A stretch of DNA of 64,000 nucleotides. Origin: Stropharia rugosoannulata (taxonomy: Eukaryota; Basidiomycota; Agaricomycetes; Agaricales; Strophariaceae). Positions 26,275 through 38,400 of this stretch are shown here, piece after piece. Each line of letters opens with the position of its first letter. Within the stretch, counting starts at the first letter, position 1. The notes under the pieces are model-generated. The model was not told the origin of the DNA. It made no database searches and saw nothing but the letters and a program-made list of their open reading frames with translations. The translations under genes and the position numbers were made by a program. The DNA lies in the NCBI GenBank assembly GCA_028532985.1, contig JANCIK010000008.1, positions 2,790,001-2,854,000 of the forward strand, in the 5' to 3' direction.

Positions 26275-26392
26275 GATATAATATAATATACGAGCGGGTC
26301 GAGCGACGATCGTCGAGTATAGAGTTAGTATAGAGTTAGTATAGTATAATATAATATAGAGTCGTCATTCATTCATTCATTCATTCAGTCGC
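26275..26392. repeat. AT-rich ATATA/TAGAGTTAG repeats and (TTCA)n
   Basis: ATATAATATAATATA at 26276-26292, a doubled GTATAGAGTTA, a second ATATAATATAATATA, then (ATTC)n at 26367-26390. Confidence 0.85.
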
Positions 26393-27622
26393 ATCCATTC
26401 CTGAGCTGAGCTGTGCGTCGCTATGATGATAGATTAAGCAGGGGCGGCGCTGTGGAGTACGTACGTACGCAGGTCGGGTCAGGTCAGGGCGGGCGCGGGC
26501 GCGTAGGATAGAGTCGAGTCGAGTTGAATAGAGTGAGCAGATTCGTACTCCATACAGGAATACTAGAAAGTCAGAATAGCGTAAATAGGTGTGATACACA
26601 CAGGTCTAGGTCTAGGTCTAGGTACGGTGATAAATAGAGTAGAGTAGGTAGGTACAGGGTCGAAGTAGGGGCAAATTAGATAGATTAAATTCGATGCAAT
26701 TGAGTATCATATGTATGTCTGTATGTATGTTACTTATTCAACACGTATACAACATATTCAGCGCAACCAATTTAATTGGTCTGACCAACGGACCCCAAAC
26801 CGAGTGGGTTAAAGTGTGAATTGCAGGCAATAGCGCCGGTGGTTGGTTGATGCAGATGCTTGTGCTGGCGGTATGTGGTCGGGCCGTACGCCCCAGTACT
26901 CAGCAGTTACAGTCGGGGTAAGTGATGGCAAGGGCGGCCAGATTAGGAGACATAAGGCGATGCCGTATGTGAGCCCGATTAGGAGGGGATGAGAGATCTG
27001 GGATCTAGTCATCTAGGGACGCGCAATTGTATTGCGATCTCCGTACCCGATCTATCTCATCCCCATCACCCGCACCGCACGTCCGCCTACCGTTCCAGCA
27101 CGCACCCATCCAGATCTCCCCCGCCCGGCTCCCCAGATCGCGCTCCCTCCCTCCCTTCCCTCTCCTTCCTTTCGAACCGGCCACCCTCCTGGCGTTACGC
27201 GTGCGTGCGTGCGTGCGAGCGAGCGCGTCCCTGTGATACATTGACCACCGCGTTCGGGTGGGTGGGCGCTGCGCATAGAAGTGGAAGGCTGGATGCAGGG
27301 CGCGCGACGGGCTGGGTGTGTGTCGGGTGGGTAGGGTAGCAGGGTGAAGGGGCTTTGGGCAGGGCAGGGCTGGGTAGGCTGGTGGGTGGTGTGTGGGGGG
27401 CGCCGCGCCGGGACCCGCGGGCCGGGGTGCCCAGCGCGAATATTGATAAAGGCGGCGCGGTGAACGGGGCAGGCCCTACCCCTACCACCCCCACTCTCCC
27501 CCACCCCCACCCAACACCACCACCAAAACCCTCTACCACCACCGCCCTCTACCACCACCACCACCCCAACTACTCAACTACCCCAACCTACCCTCCACCC
27601 ACCCTCCACCACCTTGAACGAA

Positions 27623-29663
27623 ATGGACCACTCGCGCCGCGTTCGTTCCGCGCGCGCTGCCGTCCTGCACGGTGCGCGCGACCTCCGTCTCGAGAAGCGC
27701 GTCCAGGTCGACCCCGGCCTCGGCGAGGTCTCCATCGCCGTCCGCGCCACCGGCCTCTGCGGCAGTGACCGTAAGTCGCTTCCCTTCGCTTCCCTTGAGT
27801 GTGCTGTGAGGCTGACTGCTTCATCCTCTTTTTTCTTGTGTGTTCCGTCCGTCCGTCCGTCCATGTATGTCGTGGTCGTCATGTTTGTCGCCCTTGCCGC
27901 CCTTGTCGTGATCGTGCATGTCGCTTGTCGCCTTCGTCCTCGGCTTCGCTCGTTGATCGCCGCTGTCCGTTGATCGCCCCGCCCCGCCCCCGCATTCGCT
28001 CCTCGGCCCGGTATTCCATCCGTCCCCAACGTCGCCCCGTCGGCCCTGCTTTCCATTCCTCGTCATCACCCACCCACCCATCCACCCTCATCCTTACTAC
28101 CAACCCCCACCCTCATCCACCTACCACCAACCGTCCCATCCAACCCTACCCTCACCTATCCTCGCCCACACCTCGCCCACCCCAACAGTGCACTACTACT
28201 CCGCCGGACGCAACGGCGACTTCGCCGTCCGCGCACCGCTCGTTCTCGGGCACGAAGCAGCAGGCATCGTCACCGCCGTCGGTCCAGGCGTATACGGCCT
28301 ACGCCCGGGCGCACGCGTCGCCATCGAAGCAGGCATCGCGTGCCGGACTTGTGTTTATTGCAAAAGGGGACGGTATAACCTGTGCAAGAGCATGCGCTTC
28401 GCGAGCAGCGCTGCGAGGTTCCCCCACCTTGATGGTACGCTAAGGAGCGTGATGAACCATCCGGCTTGGTGTTGTCATTTGTGAGTCTTTTTTTTTTTGG
28501 TTTGTTCAATTGGGGGTGGGGGGAAGGACGAGGAGGGAAGGCAAGAATTCAAGAAGTGCTGAAGCTGACACACCCTCTCTCTCTCTCTCTACAGGATCCC
28601 AGACGACGTCTCCCTCGAACTCGCTGCACTCGCCGAGCCGCTGTCCGTGCTCATCCACGCGGGGCGGCGCATAGCGCTCGGCTCCCTCCCCGGCGAATCC
28701 GTCCTCGTCTTCGGCGTCGGCGCGATCGGTCTCCTCGCATGCGCCCTCGCCCGCGAACGCGGTGCCGCCCGGGTCGTAGCCGTCGACATCAACGAGCAGC
28801 GGCTCGCATTCGCCAAGCGCGAGGGATTCGCGGACGAGGTGTTTGCGCTCCCCCGCCCCACCCCCACTACGACGTCTTCCAGCGATCCCCATGTGCATAA
28901 ACACGATAACCTCGGCGGGAGCGCTGCAGACGCATGCTGTGCGCAGCCCGCCCCGCCGACGCCCCCGCTCGCGCGGAGCGTGCTCGATGCTCTGCTCGCT
29001 GCGACGCAGGCGACCGCACGGGCCGTGTTAGAGCATTTCGGCCAGCCGGACGGGTTCGACGTTGTTTTCGAGTGCACGGGCGCGGAGAGCGCTATCCAGA
29101 TGAGCGTGTACGGGGCTGCTGCGGGCGGGAGGGTTATGCTCGTTGGTATGGGAGCGAGGAATGTGTATATGCCTGTGAGCAGCGCTGCGGTGAGGGAGGT
29201 GGATGTGAAGGGGAGTTTTAGGTATGCGGGGACTTATGAGGAGGCGTTGGAGATGCTCCGTCCGCGGGAGGAGATGGTGGACGAAACCGACGAGGGTGAG
29301 GAGTACCAACCCCCATCCCAATCCGAACCCGAATCCGAATCGAGAAGACGGCGCAGGCCGGCGTTGCACGAGCAGGTACAGAAGCTGGTGACGCACCGGG
29401 TACCGCTGGACGAAGCGCACCGCGCGTTCGAGATGCTCGAGCGCGGCGTGGACGAGCACGGAGCGCTCGTGCTCAAGATCGTCGTCGGCCCTGGGGAGGT
29501 GCGCGGGGGCGAGGTCGTGGAGGGTTTGGAGGTGGAGGGGCTGGGTATGGAGGCGGAGGGGCTGGAGCTGGAGGTGGAGGACAGCGCCGAGTCGAGCAGT
29601 GAGGGCGATACGAGCAGTGAAGGGAGCGAGGCGGGGGATGGTGTGGAGGTGATTGTGCTGTAG
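27623..29663 (+). CDS. zinc-dependent sorbitol/xylitol (polyol) dehydrogenase, MDR family, enlarged
   Basis: Exons 27623-27770, 28189-28480 and 28595-29663 sum to 1509 nt (502 aa). Family members interconvert polyols and ketoses with NAD. The GroES-like domain carries the catalytic zinc site (Cys46 in GLCGSD, His71-Glu72 in GHEAAG, and a Glu in AALAEPLSV) and a full structural zinc lobe (Cys101, 104, 107, 115). The Rossmann part shows VLVFGVGAIGLLAC and the acidic cofactor residue in VVAVDINEQR. The usual length is 350-400 aa. The excess is a Thr/Ser/His/Ala-rich insert after EVFALPRP (about 28855-28990), an acidic and Arg-rich insert (about 29270-29360), and a Glu/Gly-rich C-terminal tail of some 60 residues. 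The first intron (418 bp) is C-rich and long for this window. The ATG at 27623 is the only one before the conserved core. Confidence 0.9.
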
Positions 29664-30865
29664 GATTGACTCTCCTTTAGCTTGGCTTGGCTTGGTTTAT
29701 CCTCCCGCCTCGTCGCCCCCGCCCTTGCCCTTGCCTCTAAACGTTGTCCGCCGCCCGCCTCGCCTCGCCTCGCTTTGCCTTGCCTTCGCTGAGAAGCACT
29801 GATGCCCGCCCGGCCCGGCGCGGATCACACTCATCTCCCTCAACTCACTCTTCAGTACTACGCGCCGCGACCTACGACATAACCTCCTTCATTCACCCCG
29901 CCCGTTTTTCCTTTCCGTTCGCACCAGTACTACAAACACGCACTTCGCCTCGCGCTGCCCCGCACGCGCGCCTTCATTCCGCACCGCCCATACACGCTCT
30001 TCCTTACGGCCTTGGCCTTATCCTTCGCCCCCTCGCTTCGCTTCGCGTTCCTTCACGCCCTCCCTTTGCCCCCACTCCACTCCACTCCACTTCATACCAT
30101 ACCATACGCTTACCTGCTCCTTCCTACCCTCACCTGCCCGCCTCGCCCATCGATAGTCTACGCCCATTTGACCCTTGACCCACACCGCTACTCCGTTACT
30201 GCCACTGATACCGAACCCATACCGATACTTGACCCCTTACCGATACTTGACCCCCATACCGTTACTGTCACTGTCACCGATACCGATACCGACCCCGCCT
30301 CGTTTCTCGTACTATACACCTGTACTACTACTCCGCCTCGTCTCGTTTTGTTTTGTTTTTGTTAGGCTTGTTATATATTCCTGTTTCTCTCTGTGCATAG
30401 TATACGAGGATATTTTGTGCATACTATGACGAGAATACGTCTGATACCTACCTACCTACCTATCCACCCACCTAGCTACCTACCTACCTACCTAGTTCCA
30501 GACTGTTGACTGGTGCCGCATCGACACATGGACGATGGACGATGGAACAATGCAATGCAGTGATATTTGTGAATGTACATTTATGTAATGCAATGCAATG
30601 ATATGATATGATATGTATGTGTGAATGCTATGTTCCGAATTTGCAGTATACTCTACAGCTTCAAATCCGAGTTACTTAGGCTGAACGCTTTTGTATGTAC
30701 TCTACATACCTCCCCGTTGACTACAGCTTACTAGGAGGAGGGAAGCGGCCTGAATGCTCATGCACTTCTGGCAGTAGACACTTCTTTGTTGGGAAAAATG
30801 TAAAAAGTTGTATAATATGTTTAAAAGAATCCCTTTTACCAGCCATTTACTAGAAAAAAAGGTAT
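29664..30865. other. right edge of the microsatellite island, downstream of the polyol dehydrogenase
   Basis: No gene is supported. Repeats include CTTGG iterations (29690), CGCCT/CGCTT pentamers (29755-29785), CTCCA and ATACC iterations (30075-30110), CCGATACTTGACCCC doublets (30215-30255) and (CTAC)n at 30455-30495. After about 30.6 kb the sequence becomes A+T-richer and the microsatellites thin out. Confidence 0.5.
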
Positions 30866-30891
30866 CGGGCTTCCTAATTTAGGCAAGCCCG
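30866..30891. repeat. short hairpin (12-bp arms)
   Basis: CGGGCTTCCTAA pairs with TTAGGCAAGCCCG across one unpaired base, with a single C bulge (30866-30877 against 30879-30891). It lies about 120 bp before the candidate element at 30995. It might be a terminator-like or element-end structure; function unknown. Confidence 0.6.
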
Positions 30892-30994
30892 AGGCAATTT
30901 CTTATGTTAATCTAGCTGAAATATGTATTTCTAAGAAAGATAAAATACATTTTATCCCATTTTTACCTAACATAAATTGATGGGCGCCAGCAGT

Positions 30995-32480
30995 GATAAC
31001 CCATACCTCACATAACCCATAACACCTTATAACCCATAGAAATTTCTGTCGACCGAGTTGGTTTGCACGGATTTGCAACCCATACAATCAAAAATGACAG
31101 GGATACGGCGGCTGAGCGGCAAACTATATGGTTCGAGCTTCGCGAGACGGCAAATGGCAGTGAGGAAAAACTTCCTACCATTTGCCAGTGCTCGACTGGA
31201 CTTGGACTCTGCGACTGGCAACTTGAATGCCCGTGCCGTGAAAGTCGGTAGCAGGAATATCATAAGTATCATGTATGTATGGGTTTTGAAACTAGGAAAA
31301 TGAGGCCGCCCGACCAAATAACTGATCCCCTTGTTCAAAAGTTTTTAGGATCTCCAATTTCATCTCCAATACATCCTTTAAAATCTATTGGTGCTCTAAA
31401 CTAAACAATGGACCTAAACCGAGTGTACAAAAAATTCAAACTCCGAAATGCCGACAGTCATTGGCACTGCCGACCTGTGTTTGGTGACCAAAAAGATTCT
31501 TCCAGATATGTCATGTTTTTTGATGGCATCGTTTTGGCGGGCAAAAAATAGACTCGCTACCAGTGCCCTATGCGGTTCACTATTCGTGCTTTTTACTACC
31601 GGGGCGTGCACAGAAGATGCCGAGTGGCCGAGATCAAACAAGTGCAAAGTCGTCCAAAAAAGGGTTCGGAGTGCGAAAAGGCGCTTCACCGCATAGGGAC
31701 TGGGAGCAGCGGTGATGTTTTGATGGGGTTCCCCAAAGCGTGACTCGGACTTAGTGAAATTCAAGCAAACCGCACGTTGAGAAGAGGCTTGGTGGCCACA
31801 TTCTCTGACCACAAACATCCAATTATCCAATGTCAGTCATGATTTGACTTTGTAATGTATACAAAAGATATTTTCAATAGAAAATGAATATAAAACTGTT
31901 GACTGAATTGAACTACCGAGCAACTACCGAGAAGAAGAGGCTGGATTGTAGTGATGAAACTTGTATACAAAAGGGTTTTGAGTGGGAACATCAATGATAG
32001 GATCAGAACTAGGTAATTGAATGCTAGTGCTAGGTGTATTAGTTGTTGTAAGAATAATGATATGGTGGCAAAAAATGCATCGGCCTTGCCATTTAAGGGA
32101 ACCCCGACGACTTTTGTAACCTTTTGGTGAGCCATACATGTCGATTTGAAAACATGACATATTTGCCGGCACATTTTTAGCCATGAAACATGGGTAGGCG
32201 CCAGCAGTGTGGGTTGGCAGCGGTTGGACACCAATGTTTGAGCAATGTAGTTGATAAGCAATGTTAAGGCGCCTACATACCTAGACCGGATGTGAGTTTT
32301 GATAGCCAACTTAAACTATAGAGTTTAGGCCCGGGCACTTTCAAAGATATATTCAGCGTTGGCGGACGAAAAGAAATTGGATATATTTTTATCACACCTC
32401 TCGCAACCCATAACCCCTCATAAGTCATACCCTAGGATGACTCCCGGTGGGTATGGGTTATGAGGGAGTCGACTGTATAG
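30995..32480. mobile_element. candidate non-autonomous DNA element with AACCCATA-rich ends
   Basis: The left end (30997-31040) carries four copies of TAACCCATA-like sequence. The right end (32403-32470) carries AACCCATAACCCCTCATA and its inverted partner GGGTATGGGTTATGAGGG. GGCGCCAGCAGTG occurs at about 30984 and again at about 32192. Inverted, repeated subterminal motifs at both ends are typical of transposase-binding sites. Internal frames on the minus strand (31414-31830 and 31833-32309) show no transposase motif I recognise, so an inactive derivative is more likely than a complete element. Boundaries and target-site duplication are not resolved. Confidence 0.4.
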
Positions 32481-35400
32481 CGATAGTAGGGCCCCAATTG
32501 ATTTTGCACTTTCGCCGAATGTACTTCTTTTCAGGGTACTCTGAACCGGTATCGGTATACATATATGGCCGGCGCAATTAATTAAAGCCTTGGAGCGTTT
32601 CAGCAGAATCAGCACTTTTCTCGAGCGTGTTACGTTGGGAGTAAAGTAAGTGCTTAGTCCTTACTTGAGTTTGTGCTCCGTTGAATTACGCTTGAATATA
32701 ATTATGCACGGGTCCTACCGTGACACTGCATTCAATGTTCCGAATTAACCAGCAGTTCGGGTCCAGGACGACGTGGACTGGTGGAACACTTCCACAGGTG
32801 TACAGAGAATTAGAATAGTAGTCTCGGTAATACATGCACATGACGAATCGAAGCGACTCACAGCTAAGGCGTTTCAGGCGGGGTGGGAGCGAGTAATGTT
32901 AATGATTGGCAATGATTTGTGATGTAGACGATGCTGGCCCGGGCATACTCATGTAATAGTGAATTGAAAGGCAGTAAGGACGTTGACACAAGTCTGAGTC
33001 AGCGCTTTAACTATCAGCACCCCGGATTTGAGTGGGGAAGTACGCCCATGGAGAACCCGATGGCCCGCTCGACGATTGCATGGATGGGACTGCTTACATA
33101 TATGTGTGGTAGTGAGTACATACATAGCGATTAATTCTATTGTGATGGTGTTTCGGCCGGGACGTGTATTTATATTAATAGTGGACGAGTATTAATAGTG
33201 ATTTGCGTGCTATTAGAGGCAGAGCTCCCCTCCTGGATCGGGCGTCAAGCTCTTCTAAAATTGCACGGGCCCGGTGAGGTAAAGGAGTTGACGATATAGT
33301 ATACACCGGGTAGTTGACTGCGTGCTGTTACGAGTACAGCGGTAAAATAGCGTATACACGGGCTTGACACGGGCTTGATCAGACGCGCCCACCCCCGATG
33401 CGTACACCCTCTTTAATTTGCGTCTACCCTCGATGCGTAGTAGACCTACGTAACCAACCGTACTTAGCATCTAGGAAAAGAGACTAACGTCCCGCGATGC
33501 GCGCGCTAGCACGCTCTTGAGCGCTCGATAGCTCGGGCAGTGAGGCGCAGGGTTGTGATAGGGCCCCCTCGCGCGGCGCGCCCTGGAACAGACTTACTTA
33601 GTTGCTATGATCCCGATGCGTGGGAACACGATTTGCCGTGTCCGGCATCGCGATAATAAGGTTACTTACTACATATGTAGCGTAGAGCCCCAGTCTGTAG
33701 CCCATGCACGGTTAATATATCGTAACATACAGCAGCGTAACAGAAGCTTGATATTAAAATTTATTAAGAAAGGTACTTAAAGGTCGCCATTAAGTTGACT
33801 TTGTTTTATTAATAAGTAAGACATGCGCTGGAGTTGTTATGTGAGACGGGGAGGGGGGAAGGAAAGGGAGTATCATGATTTCACGGGCTTATAGAAACAG
33901 GAACCTAGCGCGGCTACAGTTCCGATTTGTGGGAACAACATGTGCCGAACGCGGCACATACTATTGTGGGGCTGCAGGGTGCTGCATCGGCGCTTGGTTG
34001 CAAAGACCCAGCGACGATCTGAACACATGGACCTCGTAAGTAAGCACATACATATCTTTGGGGCACAAACCACCCAGGAAAAGTAAATAGCAGCGAACGT
34101 GCGTGCTGTCAGTGAAACTGTAAAATAAGAGCCCCCGCCACATGTCCGGGCTCGGGATGTCGGTGCGCAGCGCCTCTTGGAATGTATTGTGTCTGAACTT
34201 TAAGTCGGGAAACGCAGAGATGGTGCGATTACTGCCTTTTCGGACGTCATTTGGCGTTGGCGTTTGGCGCCGGCGCAGTCGAAGAACAACCCGCCGCCGA
34301 CCCGCCGCGAGGACTTAGCGCATCGGGGGCGTGCGCTACTAAGCGGACTAGGCGCCTATCTGCCAGCCATCTGACGCTTGATTAATTGTTCAGATTTATG
34401 GACGTGATTTAATTAACGGTTTAGTCTGCATTTTGCCCGCGGTGGGGCGGGAGGGCGCCGCTGCGCTAGTGTCGCGAGGTGTCATTCATTCTAAGGGTCT
34501 AATAGTAACAGAATCGCAGACCCGGGCGTCGGGCAGGCTCCACTTGTACGGAATGAACTAGCAGACACCCACATAACGTTACATGCTCAAATTACGAATA
34601 GAGCGCATATCCGCCGGACGAGCGACGCTCGCACGACGTACACTACTCGGTTGGTGTTCCGAGATCGATGATGCTGCGAGCATGGGAGGACATGGGAACG
34701 ACAGGAGCGTATGTATTGTAATGGAAGGCTCTAAATCGCGTCTTGAATTACAATTAATTCTATTGTACGCGCTCGTGATAATTGACGTAGCCCATGAAAC
34801 TCAGGAAATGCCTCATCTTTTAAGCGCCCGGCAGCACGGCAGGCGTAAGCAAGCACGCAGCGGCCAGGATAGCGGACTCGTGCAGACCGTGTGTGCCCGT
34901 CTTTTTGCCTATTATCCACACTCAAGAAGAGCGTAAAGATAGGCATTGCGCCCCGTCAGCCGTGTCAAAACGTGCGGTTCGAAAAATACTTGGCAGGAAA
35001 ATGTTTGCTGTTTGATACAGTATGTATGTCGAAGTTCGTGACCTCGGACTTAGTGATATGTACTCATGTCAGTGTGTGGCAAGCCGCAAGTCGGAGAGCA
35101 GGAGCTTCTTTATTTCCGCTTGCGCCGATTACTGCAGTGATCCACAGTGACTGGTATACGGCATATCATGCGATAGCAAATCCGGCTGGGGCATTGAACT
35201 ATTTTACTGGACTTTACCAAGACTTTACTTGCGAAATTATCATCACTATTATATTGACTGACACAGCGTGACCTACAGGCCAGTGCGAAAACTTACTAAG
35301 ACTAAGACGCAGAAGTTCTTCTTCCCGACACGTCCCGACGCCGCCGTCTGATTGCATACAAAATGTCGTATGGAGCCAGAGAAATGGCGATGTCTTGCCT

Positions 35401-38400
35401 CAGCCTGCGCACTCCCAGGAATGCTTGACAGCCATCTTTTCTCAAATCCTGATGCAGCATATTATATTCTTGCTGCGTCCGAGTAATATCTACTAATCGG
35501 CTCGAAATCAGGCGTCGCTTTTTCTCCGAAACTGCTGCACTTCCGGGTGGTACATACTAGGCGCACCTAAATAGTATGGATTTACCTACACCTTATGTTA
35601 TGTAGTGGCACGTACTGTAAGTATGGCTTTTATCACATAATGATTTACGTGTTAATTATCAAGATTGTGAATGTGTTATCGGGCCCATTAGTACCAAGAG
35701 AGAAGAATAGAGTGGTCTGTCATGCATTGTTGTCGGAGGCTCAGTAGTGCCTACCGCACTGCTTATCACCACGGCTATACGACCGTGGCAATGAAACTTT
35801 AATGGGGAGATTACAGCCCGCTGTGTGCGGGTCGCAGAGTCGGCTGGGTAGAATGTAACAAAAGGATCTTGCACAGATATCCTTGTGGATAAGGATATGC
35901 AAACAGGGAATTAAACGGCCTTGACATCTGTAATCCCTGCAGGTACTGCGCAAGACCGCGTTCCAAGGTCGCGCACAGGCTGCACAGGGTGTGGGTTGCA
36001 TTTGAAGGGCGTCGACGTCGCTCTCCCGGGCCGCGCCGATCCCCATTTACACACATGTGTCCCAGACCTGGGCACCCCCGTCGCGGGAAGCCTTTACGAC
36101 ACAAAATACTAAAGCTTATTCTCAAGTAAAACTGAGCGTCGCCTCGCGCAGAGCAGCCTAATATGCTCCGGTGGAAGTGCATGCCTTCTCAAAGGAGACG
36201 ACTAGCGGATGGTGGTTGCGACCGGGCACAGAGCCTTTTTAGGGAATATCAATTCCTTTGTACTTACTCAGTTGATGTTTAATACGTGCTGTGCAGCTTC
36301 AAATTTCTTCATAGCTAGAGTACCCCGCATGGAAATTCAAGGATATTGATAAAGCTTGAATATATTGTGAGGGTATGTATGCAAAAGTGTAACGAAGCAA
36401 TTTATAACATGTTTAGAGTTCAGATATTTTTACATATTAAGCCAATTACTCCCGTGTAATGTTTTGATGGTGTGCACCCTTCTTCGAAAGATTAGGTCAA
36501 AATATCCTCAGCTTTTTGACATATGCACTTGTCGGATGCGCCATCCGGTCGCCTGGAGCACCGTGCTCGGCGCAAGTGCTCTTCAGGGTAATGTATGTTT
36601 TAGAAAAAGGACGTAGCAGATAGTAACATGCAACATAGTGCAGAGCCCAAGCATCTCGCTTTATTCGCCTAGTCTGCTGCGTAGCGATAACGCACAATCA
36701 CCCTCGGTACAATTCATTACACAATGTCTAAGATAATGCCCGCCTGGACCGATGTATTAACAGTTTTGGAGTCCGGGACCTGCCTGAGCTTCTGTCAGGA
36801 CTCGCTCTAGGACTCTATCCAAGAGTTTCTGCAAATCTAAGAGTCCCCGCTCTTAGCATAAGTCGCCGACATGAGGTATCATCGTAGTCGGGGTTAGTTG
36901 GGGGTATCCTAAATCAAGTACATTATTTCCACGCCGTAGGCTCGAATAATAAAGGCGCCTGCTGGCACCTGCCACAGCGTGCGTCCCACTCTAAACATAG
37001 GGTAAAAGTCGTTTCCGAAGACGAACGTTCTGTTTTGTCTGTTTGAAACTTCTGATATCTTTCCCTGCATCCGGGAAGAAGTTTGAATCCATATTTTTTC
37101 AGGATGCCTATACGGCATCAGGGCACAAACACGTCTTTTAATATTTATTTTCATCCCGGCGAGTTATAAATTCAATCAATGAGGTAAATGAACATTAAAT
37201 ACATTCCTGAATTAAATAATATGTATGTAAATTATGCCACTCACCCACCCTACGTCGGTAGTCAATCCACATGTCATGCCACAGAGTCAAGTGGGTCAAG
37301 CGGCTGCAGATTAAGTTCTCGGCTGGCCATGAGGCGGCTGATTAAGCGTCAGCGATTCTAGAGCACGCTTTTTCTTGCCGACTCTTCAAGATGCCTTGCC
37401 AGAGTGTGGTAGATCCTTCTGTTTAATATCGCCTCTTGTGCGCTCTGAGCAGACATGAATGAACATCTGTACGTTCCAGACTACATGGTTCACGCTAGAA
37501 GCGGCGAATGCCAGTAGTGAAACGCCAGAGGGTACTCATAGATGTGCGCGAAGTAAGGGTGGGGGCGCGTGTCCGTTGTGTATCAATGCCAAGGCGTGGC
37601 GTCATAGTGGGACATCGGCCGCGATGTTATCTGCGGTCGGAAGAGAATATGAGATTTTTCAGGATTTTTCTCCCCTCCCGTTCCTCCCGTGAGCGAGTAT
37701 CACATCCGGTGCGTCGGTGCGGCCGTAAACGTCGTCTGACTCTGCTTGCTCTGTGGCATGTGCGAAGCTCCCCGTTCGATCTTTTAGTCTTGAATGTGTG
37801 TCTGCGCCCAATGACACAATGCGCACACCATCTGTCGACCGTTGTGCCGCCATCGAGCTCGCTTTTTCCTGGTCTCCAGGTTGCTTGAGCTGGACCTAGC
37901 GCACGATTTGCGCAAAGACAAGATATCAAAAATAGTATGCGGTTGGGTAGATTTAAAGGTGCCTGCTGCGCCGCCCCAAAACGCGCATGTGCCCGCCACG
38001 TGAACATCGGTCGCGTATGCTCGGATGGCCGGCGGGCATGTGTCTGGACATGTGGCTAGTGCAATGGCGCTAGACCATAGATGACATAGGGAAGTAACTA
38101 GGTTTTCTCAATCTTACACGTTCGCGCACCCGTGCGGCGTACCCACCGACGTCCCCGAGTGAATTTTGGAAGGCGGCCCTTTGCTTACACACCTGAAAAC
38201 TATTCCATCGCGTGTAATAGTATTTCTCCCGCTTCCATCCAATGCGAAGGAACCGTGATTAAACATCGCTAGTGTGCGTGTGAGGCCGTGCCATCAAGAC
38301 ATACTTCTTAACAGGAAACACCCCTGACGCGCTTAGTCGTCACCTGAGCCGCTCCGCGGTTGTAGGCGTGTGCACCAGAAGAGGTATGTTCTTATGAATG

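Larger units (their letters stand above)
20985..27622. other. 6.6 kb microsatellite-saturated spacer between two divergent dehydrogenase genes
   Basis: No coding sequence is supported; the frames present are by-products of the repeats. Nearly every few hundred bases there is a different short tandem repeat, with 2-19 bp units. The spacer serves as the upstream region of both flanking oxidoreductase genes, so promoters must lie at its two ends. Immediately before the + gene the plus strand is C-rich (CCACC iterations, 27470-27610), which resembles a pyrimidine-rich core promoter. Confidence 0.6.

Noticed and set aside
30990..31045. Telomere-like repeats (ATAACCC)
   Set aside because: Copies are few, irregular and inverted at the other end. 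They fit element ends better than a telomeric array.
35811..36182. GC-richer 123-codon minus-strand frame in the gene-free block
   Set aside because: It is Cys/Arg-rich without a domain signature and overlaps a competing frame on each strand.
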